Shown here piece by piece: positions 27,474 through 36,027 of a DNA stretch of 64,000 nt. Made by a program: the position numbers and the translations under genes. Location of the stretch: assembly GCA_025148965.1 (NCBI GenBank), contig CP102273.1, positions 2,356,001 through 2,420,000 of the forward strand, given 5' to 3'. Numbering within the stretch: position 1 is the stretch's first letter; each line of letters opens with the position of its first letter. The notes beneath the pieces were generated by a model. That model searched no databases, had not been told where the DNA came from, and saw nothing but the letters and a program-made list of their open reading frames with translations. Source of the stretch: Intestinibacter bartlettii (GTDB taxonomy: Bacteria; Bacillota; Clostridia; Peptostreptococcales; Peptostreptococcaceae).

Positions 27474-30400
27474 TATATACTTCCCCCTTTAATAAGTCCA
27501 AACTTCCCCTTATTATATTTCCATTAGTATCTAATAAAGCTGGTATCTCTATTATTCTTTCATCGACCTGTGTGTATCTTGAATACTCTTCCCTCTCCAC
27601 AATATTTATAATGTAAACCTTTTTAGCCCCTATCTTATTAATTTTTTTTGTAATCTCTTTTTTATAATCATTCCTATCTTGTCTGTAATTCTGCTTCCAA
27701 TGTTTAAAATCAACATAAATGTCCTGTGAAATCATAAAATCAAAAAATTCAAATTTTTCTTCATCATCAATCTCTTTTAAAATAATTCCTAACTCTCTTT
27801 CTAAAATAAACTTCCCTGTTATTTCCCCTATAGCACCTTTATAAATATTATTAAATAAAACTGGTGATAGTATATATTTATTTTGTTTGAATTCAGTTGC
27901 GTATCCATTTTTAATAAAAAATTCTTTTAATCCTGGATACTTTAATACAATAGAAAGTCTAGCGTCTTTTGAACTAACTTCAGATATAACCTTATTAGAA
28001 CACCTTCTGTTACTTTTAAATACATCCTTATCATTATCAAAATCTATAATTACGTTATCAAAATCACCATTTTGAGCATATAGATATTTATTTATATCCT
28101 TATCACAACTTATATATAATTCATTCACTATTTCATAATTATTGTATATGGTTTCATTAGCAGTTGGATACTTTATAACAATCTCTCTTAATTCTTTCCA
28201 TAATTCCATACTACTTTTATCCCATTCCCTAGATAGCATAGACATTATATAGTTTTTAGCCTTCGAAGATCTTCTTTCTGCTCTATTTATAGTATTTTTT
28301 TGCTGCTCTGTATATATATATCCAAACTCTTCTACCTTATTAATGAAAGCCTGAACTTCTGGTGTTAAAATAAAACCATCTAAACACCTAATATCTAATT
28401 TTTTAATTAGTTCCTCCACTGTATAAATATATATATTTTTATTTTTTACATAAGTCCTACATATTCTTCCTATTGCTTGCACCACATCTCTAGTAACTTG
28501 CCTTCTTATATGCTTAGAATTAGACAAACATCTATAATAGCCATTATCCTCTACACTTCCAATATATTTTCTAAATCCCAATTTTATTAGGTTATCTAAT
28601 TCAACATAATTTATCTCATCATTTTCATATAAGTATTCTATTTGTAAAAAATATTTTAGTAAATCCGATTTTTCTATACCATCTTCACTATATATATTTA
28701 CAGCTATATTAGTTATATCACCTAAAAATAATCCATCTATATCTTTTTTCTGTATTCTAGAATCATTTTTTGCAATATTTTTACCAATTTGAACAAAATT
28801 CTTTTTATTTAAAAATTTATATTGTAGATTTTGTCCTGCACCAACAGTTTTATAAGATGACATTATAAATACTTTTTCTCCTTTTTCTAGCTTAGATAAT
28901 ATTCTTTTTTTATCCTCTTCAAAATTATTACTCTCTAAAACTTCTATACTTATATTTTCATTCTGTTTGTTATTTAATTTTATTAAATCACTCATAAATT
29001 CTTTAAATATATTTAAATCAAAATTATCTTTATTCTCTTTAGGTAAAACCATATTTAAGCATAGAAAAGATTTTATATCGTCATGAATTACAAACTCATT
29101 AATGACTTTAAATATATTGCAATATCTACCTAGTACATATTCACCCGTTTCACTATCCCCAACAAGTAAACTTAATTTTTGTGAATATAATTTTGACTTT
29201 CTAATATCATTAAATATTTTTTCTAATCTTTGTTCCACAGAAAATTGTTGCTCATTAAAATTTACAATTTCTGTATTTATATTTATTTTTCCATTATGAT
29301 AGTTTTCCCAATTATCCTCTAATTCTTTTTCTATTTTTTTATAAACTTCAACTGGTATACTTTTAAAATCATCTCTTAATTTATGTCTTAAATAATCTAA
29401 ATCATAATTTCCTGTTGCAGTATTTATAGAGCCAGTAGCCGAAATTCCTATTACTTTTGCTTTTTTGCTAATATATAAGATGATCTTTTCCGGTGTATTA
29501 AAAAAATTTATATAATTAAATGAAGTTTCATTTAAATGTTCATCACTATCTTCAAATTCAAAATATTTAAAACCATGATTATAAAATGTCATATCTGGTA
29601 TTTCAGTATTTATATTTTCTCTTAATACAAAGTCTGTACAAATTTCATCCATTAATATTTTTATTTCTTCTTTATTAAAAGAAAATTCCCTATAAATAGT
29701 CTTCATTGCATTTTCAACCGTAAACTTATCCTGATTTTCTTTTCTAATATTATTTATATAATCAGAATAATCCTTTGACAATATTAATATCATAAATTTA
29801 AATTTATTTAAAAAACTTGAAATATTCCTCACCAAAGAATAAATTATAATATCATCTTCTTGTCTATTTTCATAATATTGATTCTTATCTTCAAAAAATA
29901 TATCTACCTTTTCATTTTTTTTATTAAATGTCGCTCTAATATAATCTTTATTATTTCTCAACATAGTATGATATGAATTATCATTAAATAAGAAACTTTG
30001 TCTACTATCAATTACGCTATCAATTGTCTTATAATTATATTCTAATTTAAAAGTCGTAAATATTTCTTCAGATTTCTTTTTTAAATAACTAAGTCTATAT
30101 TTCTCATTTTTTATACTATTACTTAGTATAGAAAGTTCTCTTGTAAAGATATGATTTTGAAATGAGTTATATATTTTTAAAAATAAATTTATATAATCAT
30201 TTTTAGAAGACAAAGCTCTATTTATTAATGATCTTTCTACTGTTTCTTTCCCTGTATCAAATTCATCTATGAAAATAATTGAATTGTCAGTAATTTGATC
30301 ACTTATAAAATAATATGAAGGTTTTAACAATACTGTATTCTTTAATAAAAATTTATCTATAGTTAATAAATAAATTTTATAATCATCCATAAATACAGTA

Positions 30401-30963
30401 GGATAAATTTTAGCAATCCATTTGTAATCATTGTCATTTTTTAATATATCCTTTAAACTTTCTCCTTTTTTAGTTGAATTAGTCTTTAAATCTTTTAATA
30501 TATTAATTATGTTTTTTCTAAATTTAATTTCTAAATCATTTCTTATTATGTTTTCTGTTTCTATCTTCATATCTAGTAAAGTATTTTCAAATTTTATTTC
30601 TTCATTTTTTAAAAATTTTAATTTCTTTTCTAATTCATAATATATCTCCTCTCTAAATTTATAAGGTATTTCTACATCAAAAAAATTATCAAATATATAA
30701 TCATAATTTGATTTTATAACTAATACATCATTTTTAAAATTTTTATTGTTATTTCTATCATATACATTTTTTAAATCTTGTATTGGAAGATTTTTTTTTA
30801 ATGTAGTTATATAAAATTGTTTTTTTATACCATTTTTTATATAAATATATTCATACATTACTTCTACACAATTATAAGTTTTTCCAAAACCAGTTGGCAT
30901 ATCAGCTATTATTAATCCATTATTTTTATCTAGCAAAAAATTTAATAAAGTACGTTTCATCAT
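27457..30963 (-). CDS. ddmD: DdmD-like SF2 helicase fused to PD-(D/E)XK nuclease
   Basis: A 1168-aa protein. Helicase motifs: Walker A ADMPTGFGKTY (K28), DEFD Walker B at 233-236, SAT-type motif GISATGS, a motif IV/V region FIMSSYKTVGAGQNLQY, and motif VI QAIGRICR at 829-836. A C-terminal nuclease core follows: E1047 in GAIGEITGKFILE, D1075 in FEFFDFMI and D1085-F-K1087 in IYVDFKHW, an E-D-DxK arrangement. Helicase plus C-terminal nuclease of this length, upstream of a ~695-aa gene, is the architecture of DdmD, which degrades invading plasmids. Start ATG 30963 (or 30960) follows AAGGGGAG. Base composition is even more A+T-rich than its neighbours, consistent with acquisition. Confidence 0.75.
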   Translation of the reverse strand: MMKRTLLNFLLDKNNGLIIADMPTGFGKTYNCVEVMYEYIYIKNGIKKQFYITTLKKNLPIQDLKNVYDRNNNKNFKNDVLVIKSNYDYIFDNFFDVEIPYKFREEIYYELEKKLKFLKNEEIKFENTLLDMKIETENIIRNDLEIKFRKNIINILKDLKTNSTKKGESLKDILKNDNDYKWIAKIYPTVFMDDYKIYLLTIDKFLLKNTVLLKPSYYFISDQITDNSIIFIDEFDTGKETVERSLINRALSSKNDYINLFLKIYNSFQNHIFTRELSILSNSIKNEKYRLSYLKKKSEEIFTTFKLEYNYKTIDSVIDSRQSFLFNDNSYHTMLRNNKDYIRATFNKKNEKVDIFFEDKNQYYENRQEDDIIIYSLVRNISSFLNKFKFMILILSKDYSDYINNIRKENQDKFTVENAMKTIYREFSFNKEEIKILMDEICTDFVLRENINTEIPDMTFYNHGFKYFEFEDSDEHLNETSFNYINFFNTPEKIILYISKKAKVIGISATGSINTATGNYDLDYLRHKLRDDFKSIPVEVYKKIEKELEDNWENYHNGKININTEIVNFNEQQFSVEQRLEKIFNDIRKSKLYSQKLSLLVGDSETGEYVLGRYCNIFKVINEFVIHDDIKSFLCLNMVLPKENKDNFDLNIFKEFMSDLIKLNNKQNENISIEVLESNNFEEDKKRILSKLEKGEKVFIMSSYKTVGAGQNLQYKFLNKKNFVQIGKNIAKNDSRIQKKDIDGLFLGDITNIAVNIYSEDGIEKSDLLKYFLQIEYLYENDEINYVELDNLIKLGFRKYIGSVEDNGYYRCLSNSKHIRRQVTRDVVQAIGRICRTYVKNKNIYIYTVEELIKKLDIRCLDGFILTPEVQAFINKVEEFGYIYTEQQKNTINRAERRSSKAKNYIMSMLSREWDKSSMELWKELREIVIKYPTANETIYNNYEIVNELYISCDKDINKYLYAQNGDFDNVIIDFDNDKDVFKSNRRCSNKVISEVSSKDARLSIVLKYPGLKEFFIKNGYATEFKQNKYILSPVLFNNIYKGAIGEITGKFILERELGIILKEIDDEEKFEFFDFMISQDIYVDFKHWKQNYRQDRNDYKKEITKKINKIGAKKVYIINIVEREEYSRYTQVDERIIEIPALLDTNGNIIRGSLDLLKGEVYNDKNK

Positions 30964-31167
30964 AAAATCTCCCCTTAATTTTATAATTTTAGTTTATGTA
31001 TCCATTGAATATAATTCATAAATCATATTATTACTAAGTCGATTATTTATTTCCTTAAGTATTATCTTATTAATAATATCTTACTATATTATTTTAATAT
31101 TAGCTATAAAATGGAACATTTATAATTTATATACTATCCAAAAGTCTCTATTTTTTATTAATTTAAA
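30964..31167. other. AT-rich upstream region of the ddmDE-like module
   Basis: About 200 bases, nearly all A/T. It should hold the promoter for the minus-strand pair. TATAAA-like -10 candidates occur close to the start (around 30975-30985), but no good -35 match was seen. No gene, repeat array or attachment-like duplication was recognised. Confidence 0.4.
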
Positions 31168-31203
31168 AAAGGTTATCACAATTTTTATTTGTGACAACCT
31201 TCA
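31168..31203 (-). terminator. Intrinsic terminator after NapH-like fragment
   Basis: AAGGTTGTCACA pairs with TGTGATAACCTT and is followed on the minus strand by TTTTTT. The same stem sequence (GGTTGTCACA) recurs in the terminator at 38772-38812. Confidence 0.88.
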
Positions 31204-31208
31204 TAATA

Positions 31209-31604
31209 TTACTTAATCTCCAGTATACCCTTAGGGCAATTATTTACACAAGTTTTACACTTAATGCAATTAATATCATTCAACTTTTTATTTGTATTCT
31301 TAGCAATTTTAGTTTTTTCGCCAAGTGTTCCTAGCATTTTTTCTATACTTCCCATAGTACAAAATTGGCACCATGTTCTAGGTGATATAAAAAACGCCAA
31401 CGGTGTACTTATAAGAAGTACTACAAGATAAGTTGTTACAAATATAAATCCAAACTTATCCCAAAAATCTAAACTCGAAAAATTACTAAATACTTTAAAC
31501 ACTCTCGTTCCTAAAATAAATACAAAAATTATAAATACTACTACAATAGTTGCTTTACTTTTAAATCCTCTTGGAATTTCTTTATTTTTAGAATATCTAA
31601 GCAA
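31209..31604 (-). CDS. N-terminally truncated 4Fe-4S membrane protein (NapH-like)
   Basis: The C-terminal half of a NapH/YccM-type protein: two membrane helices, WCQFCTMGSIEKM, then a ferredoxin motif CIKCKTCVNNCPKG. The only start-like codon is TTG 31604 without a good binding site. Yet the frame continues upstream to 31646 and encodes RHGCWFDSILL, which aligns with GRGQLFNFLGN of the intact paralogue at 45218. The frame then stops inside the end of the TauE gene, so the first ~70 residues (with the first Cys motif and helices) are missing. Probably a deletion remnant, possibly still translated. Confidence 0.7.
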   Translation of the reverse strand: MLRYSKNKEIPRGFKSKATIVVVFIIFVFILGTRVFKVFSNFSSLDFWDKFGFIFVTTYLVVLLISTPLAFFISPRTWCQFCTMGSIEKMLGTLGEKTKIAKNTNKKLNDINCIKCKTCVNNCPKGILEIK

Positions 31605-31641
31605 AATACTATCGAACCAACATCCATGTCGGTAGACATTT

Positions 31642-32409
31642 TTAAGCTATCATATTCATTACAATCATAAGTGCCCCAATTGCACATAATACTATTCCAA
31701 GCACCCTGTTTAAAACTTCTTCTGAAGATTTATTAGCAAATTTAGCAGATACTTGTGCACCTACAAATGTAAATAACATACAAAGGATTAATATTTTAAA
31801 ATCAGGCATTCCACCTATTGCAAAGTGTGACATAGCTCCTGTAAGTGCAGTAAATGTCATTATAAATACACTTGTTCCAACTGCTGTTTTTAACTCATAA
31901 CCTAATACACTTGTAAGGATTAATAAAAGCATCATTCCTCCACCAGCACCTACAAATCCACATATAAACCCAATCATTATTCCACATAATATAGATTGGA
32001 TTATTTTTGTTTTAACTGACTTTTCTTCCATATCGTCTTTTGTTGTCATAACTGGTTTTATTATAAATTTAAGTCCAACTAAAAATGTCATATATACAGA
32101 AAAGTTACCCATCATTTTATTTGGGACTAAACTAGATATATAGCTTCCTACCATGGTAAATATCAAAACTGTTATCATCATTATCATTCCATTTTTTATA
32201 TCTAGGTTTTTATTTTTACCATAAGTATAAGCTGATACGGCACTTGCTAGTACATCTGATGCTAGTGCAATTCCAACTGCTTGGTATGCTGGCATTCCTA
32301 AAAAAGTAATTAACATAGGTGATATAACTGCAGCTGCACTAAGCCCAGCAAGACCTGTCCCAATTCCAGCTCCTAAACCACCTATCAAACATGTGATTAA
32401 TGTAATCAT
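31642..32409 (-). CDS. TauE/SafE family sulfite (sulfonate) exporter-like permease
   Basis: Eight hydrophobic helices and the duplicated family pattern: GGLGAGIGTGLAGLSAAAVISPMLITFLG in the first half and CGFVGAGGGMMLLLILTSVLGYELKTAVGTS in the second. This family moves sulfite, sulfoacetate or other organosulfur anions. ATG 32409 (255 aa) follows AGGAGGATAATT; a longer frame starting at 32442 would include that site. The truncated Fe-S protein gene abuts its 3' end. Confidence 0.9.
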   Translation of the reverse strand: MITLITCLIGGLGAGIGTGLAGLSAAAVISPMLITFLGMPAYQAVGIALASDVLASAVSAYTYGKNKNLDIKNGMIMMITVLIFTMVGSYISSLVPNKMMGNFSVYMTFLVGLKFIIKPVMTTKDDMEEKSVKTKIIQSILCGIMIGFICGFVGAGGGMMLLLILTSVLGYELKTAVGTSVFIMTFTALTGAMSHFAIGGMPDFKILILCMLFTFVGAQVSAKFANKSSEEVLNRVLGIVLCAIGALMIVMNMIA

Positions 32410-32511
32410 AATTATCCTCCTAAATTTTGTATATTTTATCATAATATACAGTTTAATATATATTTAAGTATTTATTATGAATTAGTATTTTAACTTCTTT
32501 AATTAAATCCA

Positions 32512-32547
32512 AAAAAATAGCGTGTAAATCTAATTTGAAATACACGC
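32512..32547 (-). terminator. Intrinsic terminator downstream of MATE gene region
   Basis: GCGTGTA and TACACGC form the stem; on the minus strand it is followed by TATTTTTTT. It closes the marR-MATE transcript. Confidence 0.82.
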
Positions 32548-32603
32548 CATATATATAAAAGCCCTAATCATTTACTTAAATCAGTTGCTTCCTAGACTAA
32601 TAT

Positions 32604-32699
32604 TTAATCTTCATTTGTTGATAAATCACTATCGTTGTCAGCTTTATCATCTACAATATCAGTATTTTGATTATCTTTTTTCTTTTCAAGTGAATTCAA
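32604..32699 (-). pseudogene. Acidic 31-codon open frame after MATE gene (possible remnant)
   Basis: Between the MATE stop and its terminator a frame reads LNSLEKKKDNQNTDIVDD and continues acidic to an ATNED-like end. It has no ATG or binding site; a stop lies two codons before its first TTG. It looks like the tail of a former gene or chance A-rich sequence. Confidence 0.25.
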
Positions 32700-32729
32700 A
32701 TTTTTTTATTATTGAAAAGTCAAATAATG

Positions 32730-34064
32730 TTATGCATAGTGATATTTTTCTTTTTTTGCAATTAAGAAACTTATCGATATAACAAATGCGCATATTTCAG
32801 CAACAGTAATCGCAAGCCATACTCCATCAAGTTGTAAGAATATAGGTAAAATTATTACTGCAAGTGTTTCAAATCCCAATGTTCTTGAGAATGATATTAT
32901 AGCCGAAATCATTCCATTATTAAGCGCTGTAAAAAATGAAGATGCATAGATGTTTATTCCCGCTAGTATAAAGTAGAATGAGAATAATCTAAATCCGTGC
33001 ACAGTCATATCAAATAATTGCTTATCATATCCTACAAATACTTTTGCAAGGGGAGATGCCAAAATCTGTGCAAGCACCATCATAGTAATTCCTAAAATGC
33101 TCATTATTTTAAAACTTTTTTGAAGCATATTTTTAACTTCATTATGATTTTCTGAACCATAATGATAAGATACTATAGGAGCTGTTCCTATTGAATATCC
33201 TATAAATACTGCAATAAATGCAAATTCAACATACATAACTGCACCATATGCTGCAATACCATTTTGACCAGCAAGTCTCATAAGTTGGAAGTTATAAAGC
33301 ATACTCACTAATGATGAAGATACAGTTGTCATAAGTTCTGATGCACCATTTGCACATGCTTTTAAAAGTACTTTTCCTTCCATTTTCGTTTTTACAAATT
33401 TAAGAGGTGTATCATTTTTAGAACTTAAGAAATAAATTAATGGTAAAATTCCACCTATACATTGACTTAGACCACTCGCTAATGCTGCCCCAACTAAGCC
33501 CCATTTAAAAACTGCTATAAATAACGCATCCAGCACCATATTTGTAAGTCCTGCTGCCACTGTCATAATAAGCCCAAGTCTTGGTTTTTCTGCTGTAATA
33601 AAAAGACTTTGGAATACACTCTGTAACATAAATGCAGTGTTAAATATCATAAGTGTTCTTCCATAAGTTACGCAATCTTCAAGCATTTGTCCTCTTGCTC
33701 CCAATGCATATGAAAGCGGACGAACTACGATAAGTCCGAAAATTGTAAGCAATATTCCTAAAATAACTACCAATGTTATAAGCATTGTGAAGTATCTGTT
33801 GGCATCTTCTTTTTTATTTTCACCAAGTGTTTTTGCAACTAATGCACTTCCACCTGTTCCTATCATAAATCCGAATGCACCTAATATCATTAAAAATGGC
33901 CATACTAAGTTAACTGCTGCAAATGGTGTTTTTCCAACAAAGTTAGATACAAATGTCCCATCTACAACACCATAAATCGAAGTAAAGACCATCATAACAA
34001 TAGAAGGCAGGGCAAATCTAAATATTTTTTTATAAGTAAAATGTTCAGATAATTGTATTGTCAT
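32730..34064 (-). CDS. MATE family multidrug efflux transporter
   Basis: A 444-aa protein with twelve hydrophobic helices in two MATE repeats. The N-half shows GTGGSALVAKTLGENKKEDANRYF, the hallmark cytoplasmic loop, and the C-half shows GYSIGTAPIVSYHYGSENHNEV. Such pumps expel cationic drugs or metabolites using Na+ or H+. It lies 17 bases after a MarR-type regulator gene under one promoter with two operators, so it is expected to be induced by the regulator's ligand. RBS AGGAGG. Confidence 0.95.
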   Translation of the reverse strand: MTIQLSEHFTYKKIFRFALPSIVMMVFTSIYGVVDGTFVSNFVGKTPFAAVNLVWPFLMILGAFGFMIGTGGSALVAKTLGENKKEDANRYFTMLITLVVILGILLTIFGLIVVRPLSYALGARGQMLEDCVTYGRTLMIFNTAFMLQSVFQSLFITAEKPRLGLIMTVAAGLTNMVLDALFIAVFKWGLVGAALASGLSQCIGGILPLIYFLSSKNDTPLKFVKTKMEGKVLLKACANGASELMTTVSSSLVSMLYNFQLMRLAGQNGIAAYGAVMYVEFAFIAVFIGYSIGTAPIVSYHYGSENHNEVKNMLQKSFKIMSILGITMMVLAQILASPLAKVFVGYDKQLFDMTVHGFRLFSFYFILAGINIYASSFFTALNNGMISAIISFSRTLGFETLAVIILPIFLQLDGVWLAITVAEICAFVISISFLIAKKEKYHYA

Positions 34065-34081
34065 TAATATTCCTCCTTGTA

Positions 34082-34522
34082 CTATATTTCCATAAAGCTT
34101 TCTTTTAATAAATCTTTATATTTTTTAAATAAATTGATAAATAATGCTTGTTCCTCTTTATCCATTTTAGATAAAGCATTATTTTCTTTTGAAATAATTA
34201 TGTCTACAGTATTGTTAGCTAAGTCTACTCCCTTTTCTGTAAGGCAAACTTGTTTACTTCGTTTATCATTAATATTAAGTAATTCTATGTACCCCTCAGA
34301 CTCCATCTTTTTTAAAGATGAATTCACAGTTTGCTTCGGCATATACATCATATTACATATATCACTTTGAGTTACTGATCTATCATCCTCTCGTAATATA
34401 TAAAGTATCCAGATCATACAGTCAGACATCTTAAATTTTTTTGCAAGATTTCTATAAAGATCATCAGTTTCTTTCATTATTTCATTTAATTCAAGCATTT
34501 TTTTAGATAAATGTTTACTCAT
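34082..34522 (-). CDS. MarR-family transcriptional regulator
   Basis: A 146-aa winged-helix protein: LYILREDDRSVTQSDICNMMYMPKQTVNSSLKKMESEGYIELLNINDKRSKQVCLTEKG holds the recognition helix and the wing with its conserved D-R-S. Two inverted repeats with the shared core TCCGAnnTCGGA sit in its own promoter, making it a likely autorepressor that also silences the MATE pump behind it. Start ATG 34522 has GGGAGGG. Confidence 0.95.
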   Translation of the reverse strand: MSKHLSKKMLELNEIMKETDDLYRNLAKKFKMSDCMIWILYILREDDRSVTQSDICNMMYMPKQTVNSSLKKMESEGYIELLNINDKRSKQVCLTEKGVDLANNTVDIIISKENNALSKMDKEEQALFINLFKKYKDLLKESFMEI

Positions 34523-34536
34523 ATTTTCCCTCCCTC

Positions 34537-34556
34537 AAAGTCCGATATCGGACTTT
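34537..34556. promoter_or_regulatory. MarR operator O2 (perfect 20-bp palindrome)
   Basis: AAAGTCCGATATCGGACTTT is perfectly self-complementary and begins just downstream of the -10 box, overlapping the likely transcription start of the marR-MATE operon. Confidence 0.85.
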
Positions 34557-34559
34557 AAT

Positions 34560-34588
34560 ATTATAATCCGATTTCGGATAATTGTCAA
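34560..34588 (-). promoter_or_regulatory. marR-MATE promoter with operator O1 in the spacer
   Basis: Consensus TTGACA (34588-34583), 17-base spacer, TATAAT (34565-34560). The spacer is almost entirely the inverted repeat ATCCGA-TT-TCGGAT (34566-34579), which shares its core with O2. Binding at both sites would block polymerase. Confidence 0.9.
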
Positions 34589-34715
34589 TTTTATAAAATA
34601 AATACAGTTATTAACCACTCCGCTACTTCGTTATAAATTTTACTCTATTGATTGAAACTTATTTATAATGTATAATAATCGCTAACAAAAATTTGATTAA
34701 ACGGGAGATTTGACA

Positions 34716-35000
34716 GTGAAAAATAATAAAAATAAATTGATTTTAAAAATAACGATAGCTATCCAAACACTTTATTTAATAGTAATTTTTTTATCAGGAA
34801 TTCTTCCTAATATTTATGTTGCATTTTGGATTAGTGCAGGTTTAAATATATTGAGTTTATTTTTAAACTTTGCCAATATATTTTCTAAGGGAAATTTTAA
34901 ATTTTTACTTTTACTTATAACAATTTTTGAAATTTTGCTTACTCTATTTATATTTTTACTTCCTGAGGCAGGCGTCCCTGCTCCAGTTAAATTATTTTAG
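34716..35000 (+). CDS. Small three-helix membrane protein, unknown function
   Basis: 94 aa with three hydrophobic helices (about residues 10-32, 36-57 and 63-85) and a short tail EAGVPAPVKLF. Not recognised. GTG 34716 is chosen because GGGAG lies eight bases upstream; the TTG at 34710 is too close to that site. Divergent from marR, but no shared operator is placed in its own promoter. Confidence 0.6.
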   Translation: MKNNKNKLILKITIAIQTLYLIVIFLSGILPNIYVAFWISAGLNILSLFLNFANIFSKGNFKFLLLLITIFEILLTLFIFLLPEAGVPAPVKLF

Positions 35001-35077
35001 ATAATTACTTATTATCTTTTTAAATTTTTACCATTTTTATGTATAATAATATAAAATATATTTAAAAATAGATAAAT

Positions 35078-35122
35078 AAAGAAATCTTTATTCTAAAGAC
35101 CCTTAAAGATGTAGATTTCTTT
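35078..35122. repeat. Inverted repeat downstream of small membrane protein gene
   Basis: AAAGAAATCT (35078-35087) and AGATTTCTTT (35113-35122) are perfect 10-bp arms around a 25-base loop. It may act as a weak terminator; no long U-run follows. Confidence 0.5.
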
Positions 35123-35125
35123 GAA

Positions 35126-35192
35126 ACACATATACGGAAATTATACTTATCCACAATCTATAAATGAATATAATTTCCTATGTGTTATAAAA
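35126..35192. repeat. Imperfect long inverted repeat; one arm is a dispersed repeat
   Basis: ACACATA..GGAAATTATA (35126-35145) is complementary to TATAATTTCCTATGTGT (35169-35185) apart from a 3-base bulge. The right arm continues into a 26-base stretch (35167-35192) found again, with one mismatch, at 44035-44060. It lies in the 5' region of the MBL hydrolase gene. Confidence 0.6.
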
Positions 35193-35220
35193 TAAGTTTT
35201 ATATATGAAAGGACGTAAAC

Positions 35221-35928
35221 ATGAAAATAACATATATTCACCACAGTAGTTTTTGTGTGGAGCTACAAAATTCAATGTTACTTTTTGACTATTTTAAAGG
35301 TGAACTTCCAAAGTTTGATAAAGCTAAAAAACTTTATGTATTTGCAAGCCACTTCCACGAAGACCACTTTGACAAGTGCATATTTGAAATAGCTAAAGAG
35401 CACCCTGATGTTACATATATTCTTTCAAAAGATATTAAGAAAAGAAGAAGCAAATATGTAAAATCTGCTGACCAAATTGTTGTTATGAACTTCGATGAAG
35501 AAATCACAGTAGATAATATGAAAATAAAAACACTTGAATCAAGCGATATAGGTGTTGCATTCTTAATTGAAATTGAAGGAAAAGTAATCTACCATGCTGG
35601 TGATTTAAACTGGTGGCATTGGGAAGGTGAAAACTCTCCAAAAGAAAATAAATATGCAGAAGATAAATTTAAATCTGGAATAGACGGAATCAAGGGTCGT
35701 GATATAGATTTAGCATTTGTTCCACTAGATCCACGCCAAGGTGATTTTTATTACTTAGGATTTGATTATTTTATGAGAAATACAAACACTAAAATAGCAT
35801 TCCCAATGCACATGTGGGGTGATTTCTCAATCTGTGATACTTTTATAAACTCTAAGTATGCAGTTAATTACAAGGATAAAATAGTTAAAATCAGTAAAGA
35901 TAATGAATCTTTTAATGTAGAATTATAA
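35221..35928 (+). CDS. MBL-fold metallo-hydrolase
   Basis: A 235-aa metallo-beta-lactamase superfamily protein. The metal motif is ASHFHEDHFDK (H-x-H-x-D-H), with further ligands in YHAGDLNWWHW and FPMHMWGDF near the C-terminus. Family members hydrolyse diverse esters, lactones or phosphodiesters; the substrate is not evident. RBS GAAAGGACG. Own terminator follows, so monocistronic. Confidence 0.9.
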   Translation: MKITYIHHSSFCVELQNSMLLFDYFKGELPKFDKAKKLYVFASHFHEDHFDKCIFEIAKEHPDVTYILSKDIKKRRSKYVKSADQIVVMNFDEEITVDNMKIKTLESSDIGVAFLIEIEGKVIYHAGDLNWWHWEGENSPKENKYAEDKFKSGIDGIKGRDIDLAFVPLDPRQGDFYYLGFDYFMRNTNTKIAFPMHMWGDFSICDTFINSKYAVNYKDKIVKISKDNESFNVEL

Positions 35929-35931
35929 TCA

Positions 35932-35961
35932 AAACTCCCCTGCTTTTGCAAGGGAGTTTTT
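35932..35961 (+). terminator. Intrinsic terminator after MBL gene
   Basis: AACTCCC and GGGAGTT form the stem, followed by TTTTTTT. Confidence 0.88.
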
Positions 35962-36027
35962 TTATCTATAATTTAGGCAAATTAATATATAAACTTTTTA
36001 TATTTAAATGTATAAATTTTCTAAAAC

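Noticed and set aside
25386-30963. Assignment as Hachiman, DISARM or type I CRISPR Cas3
   Set aside because: No DUF1837 partner, methyltransferase, HD nuclease domain or cas genes are present; helicase plus C-terminal PD-(D/E)XK with a ~695-aa partner fits DdmDE better.
30964-31167. Attachment-site duplication or tRNA integration site beside the defence-like module
   Set aside because: No tRNA gene, integrase or matching direct repeats flank 25.4-31 kb; the region is simply AT-rich.
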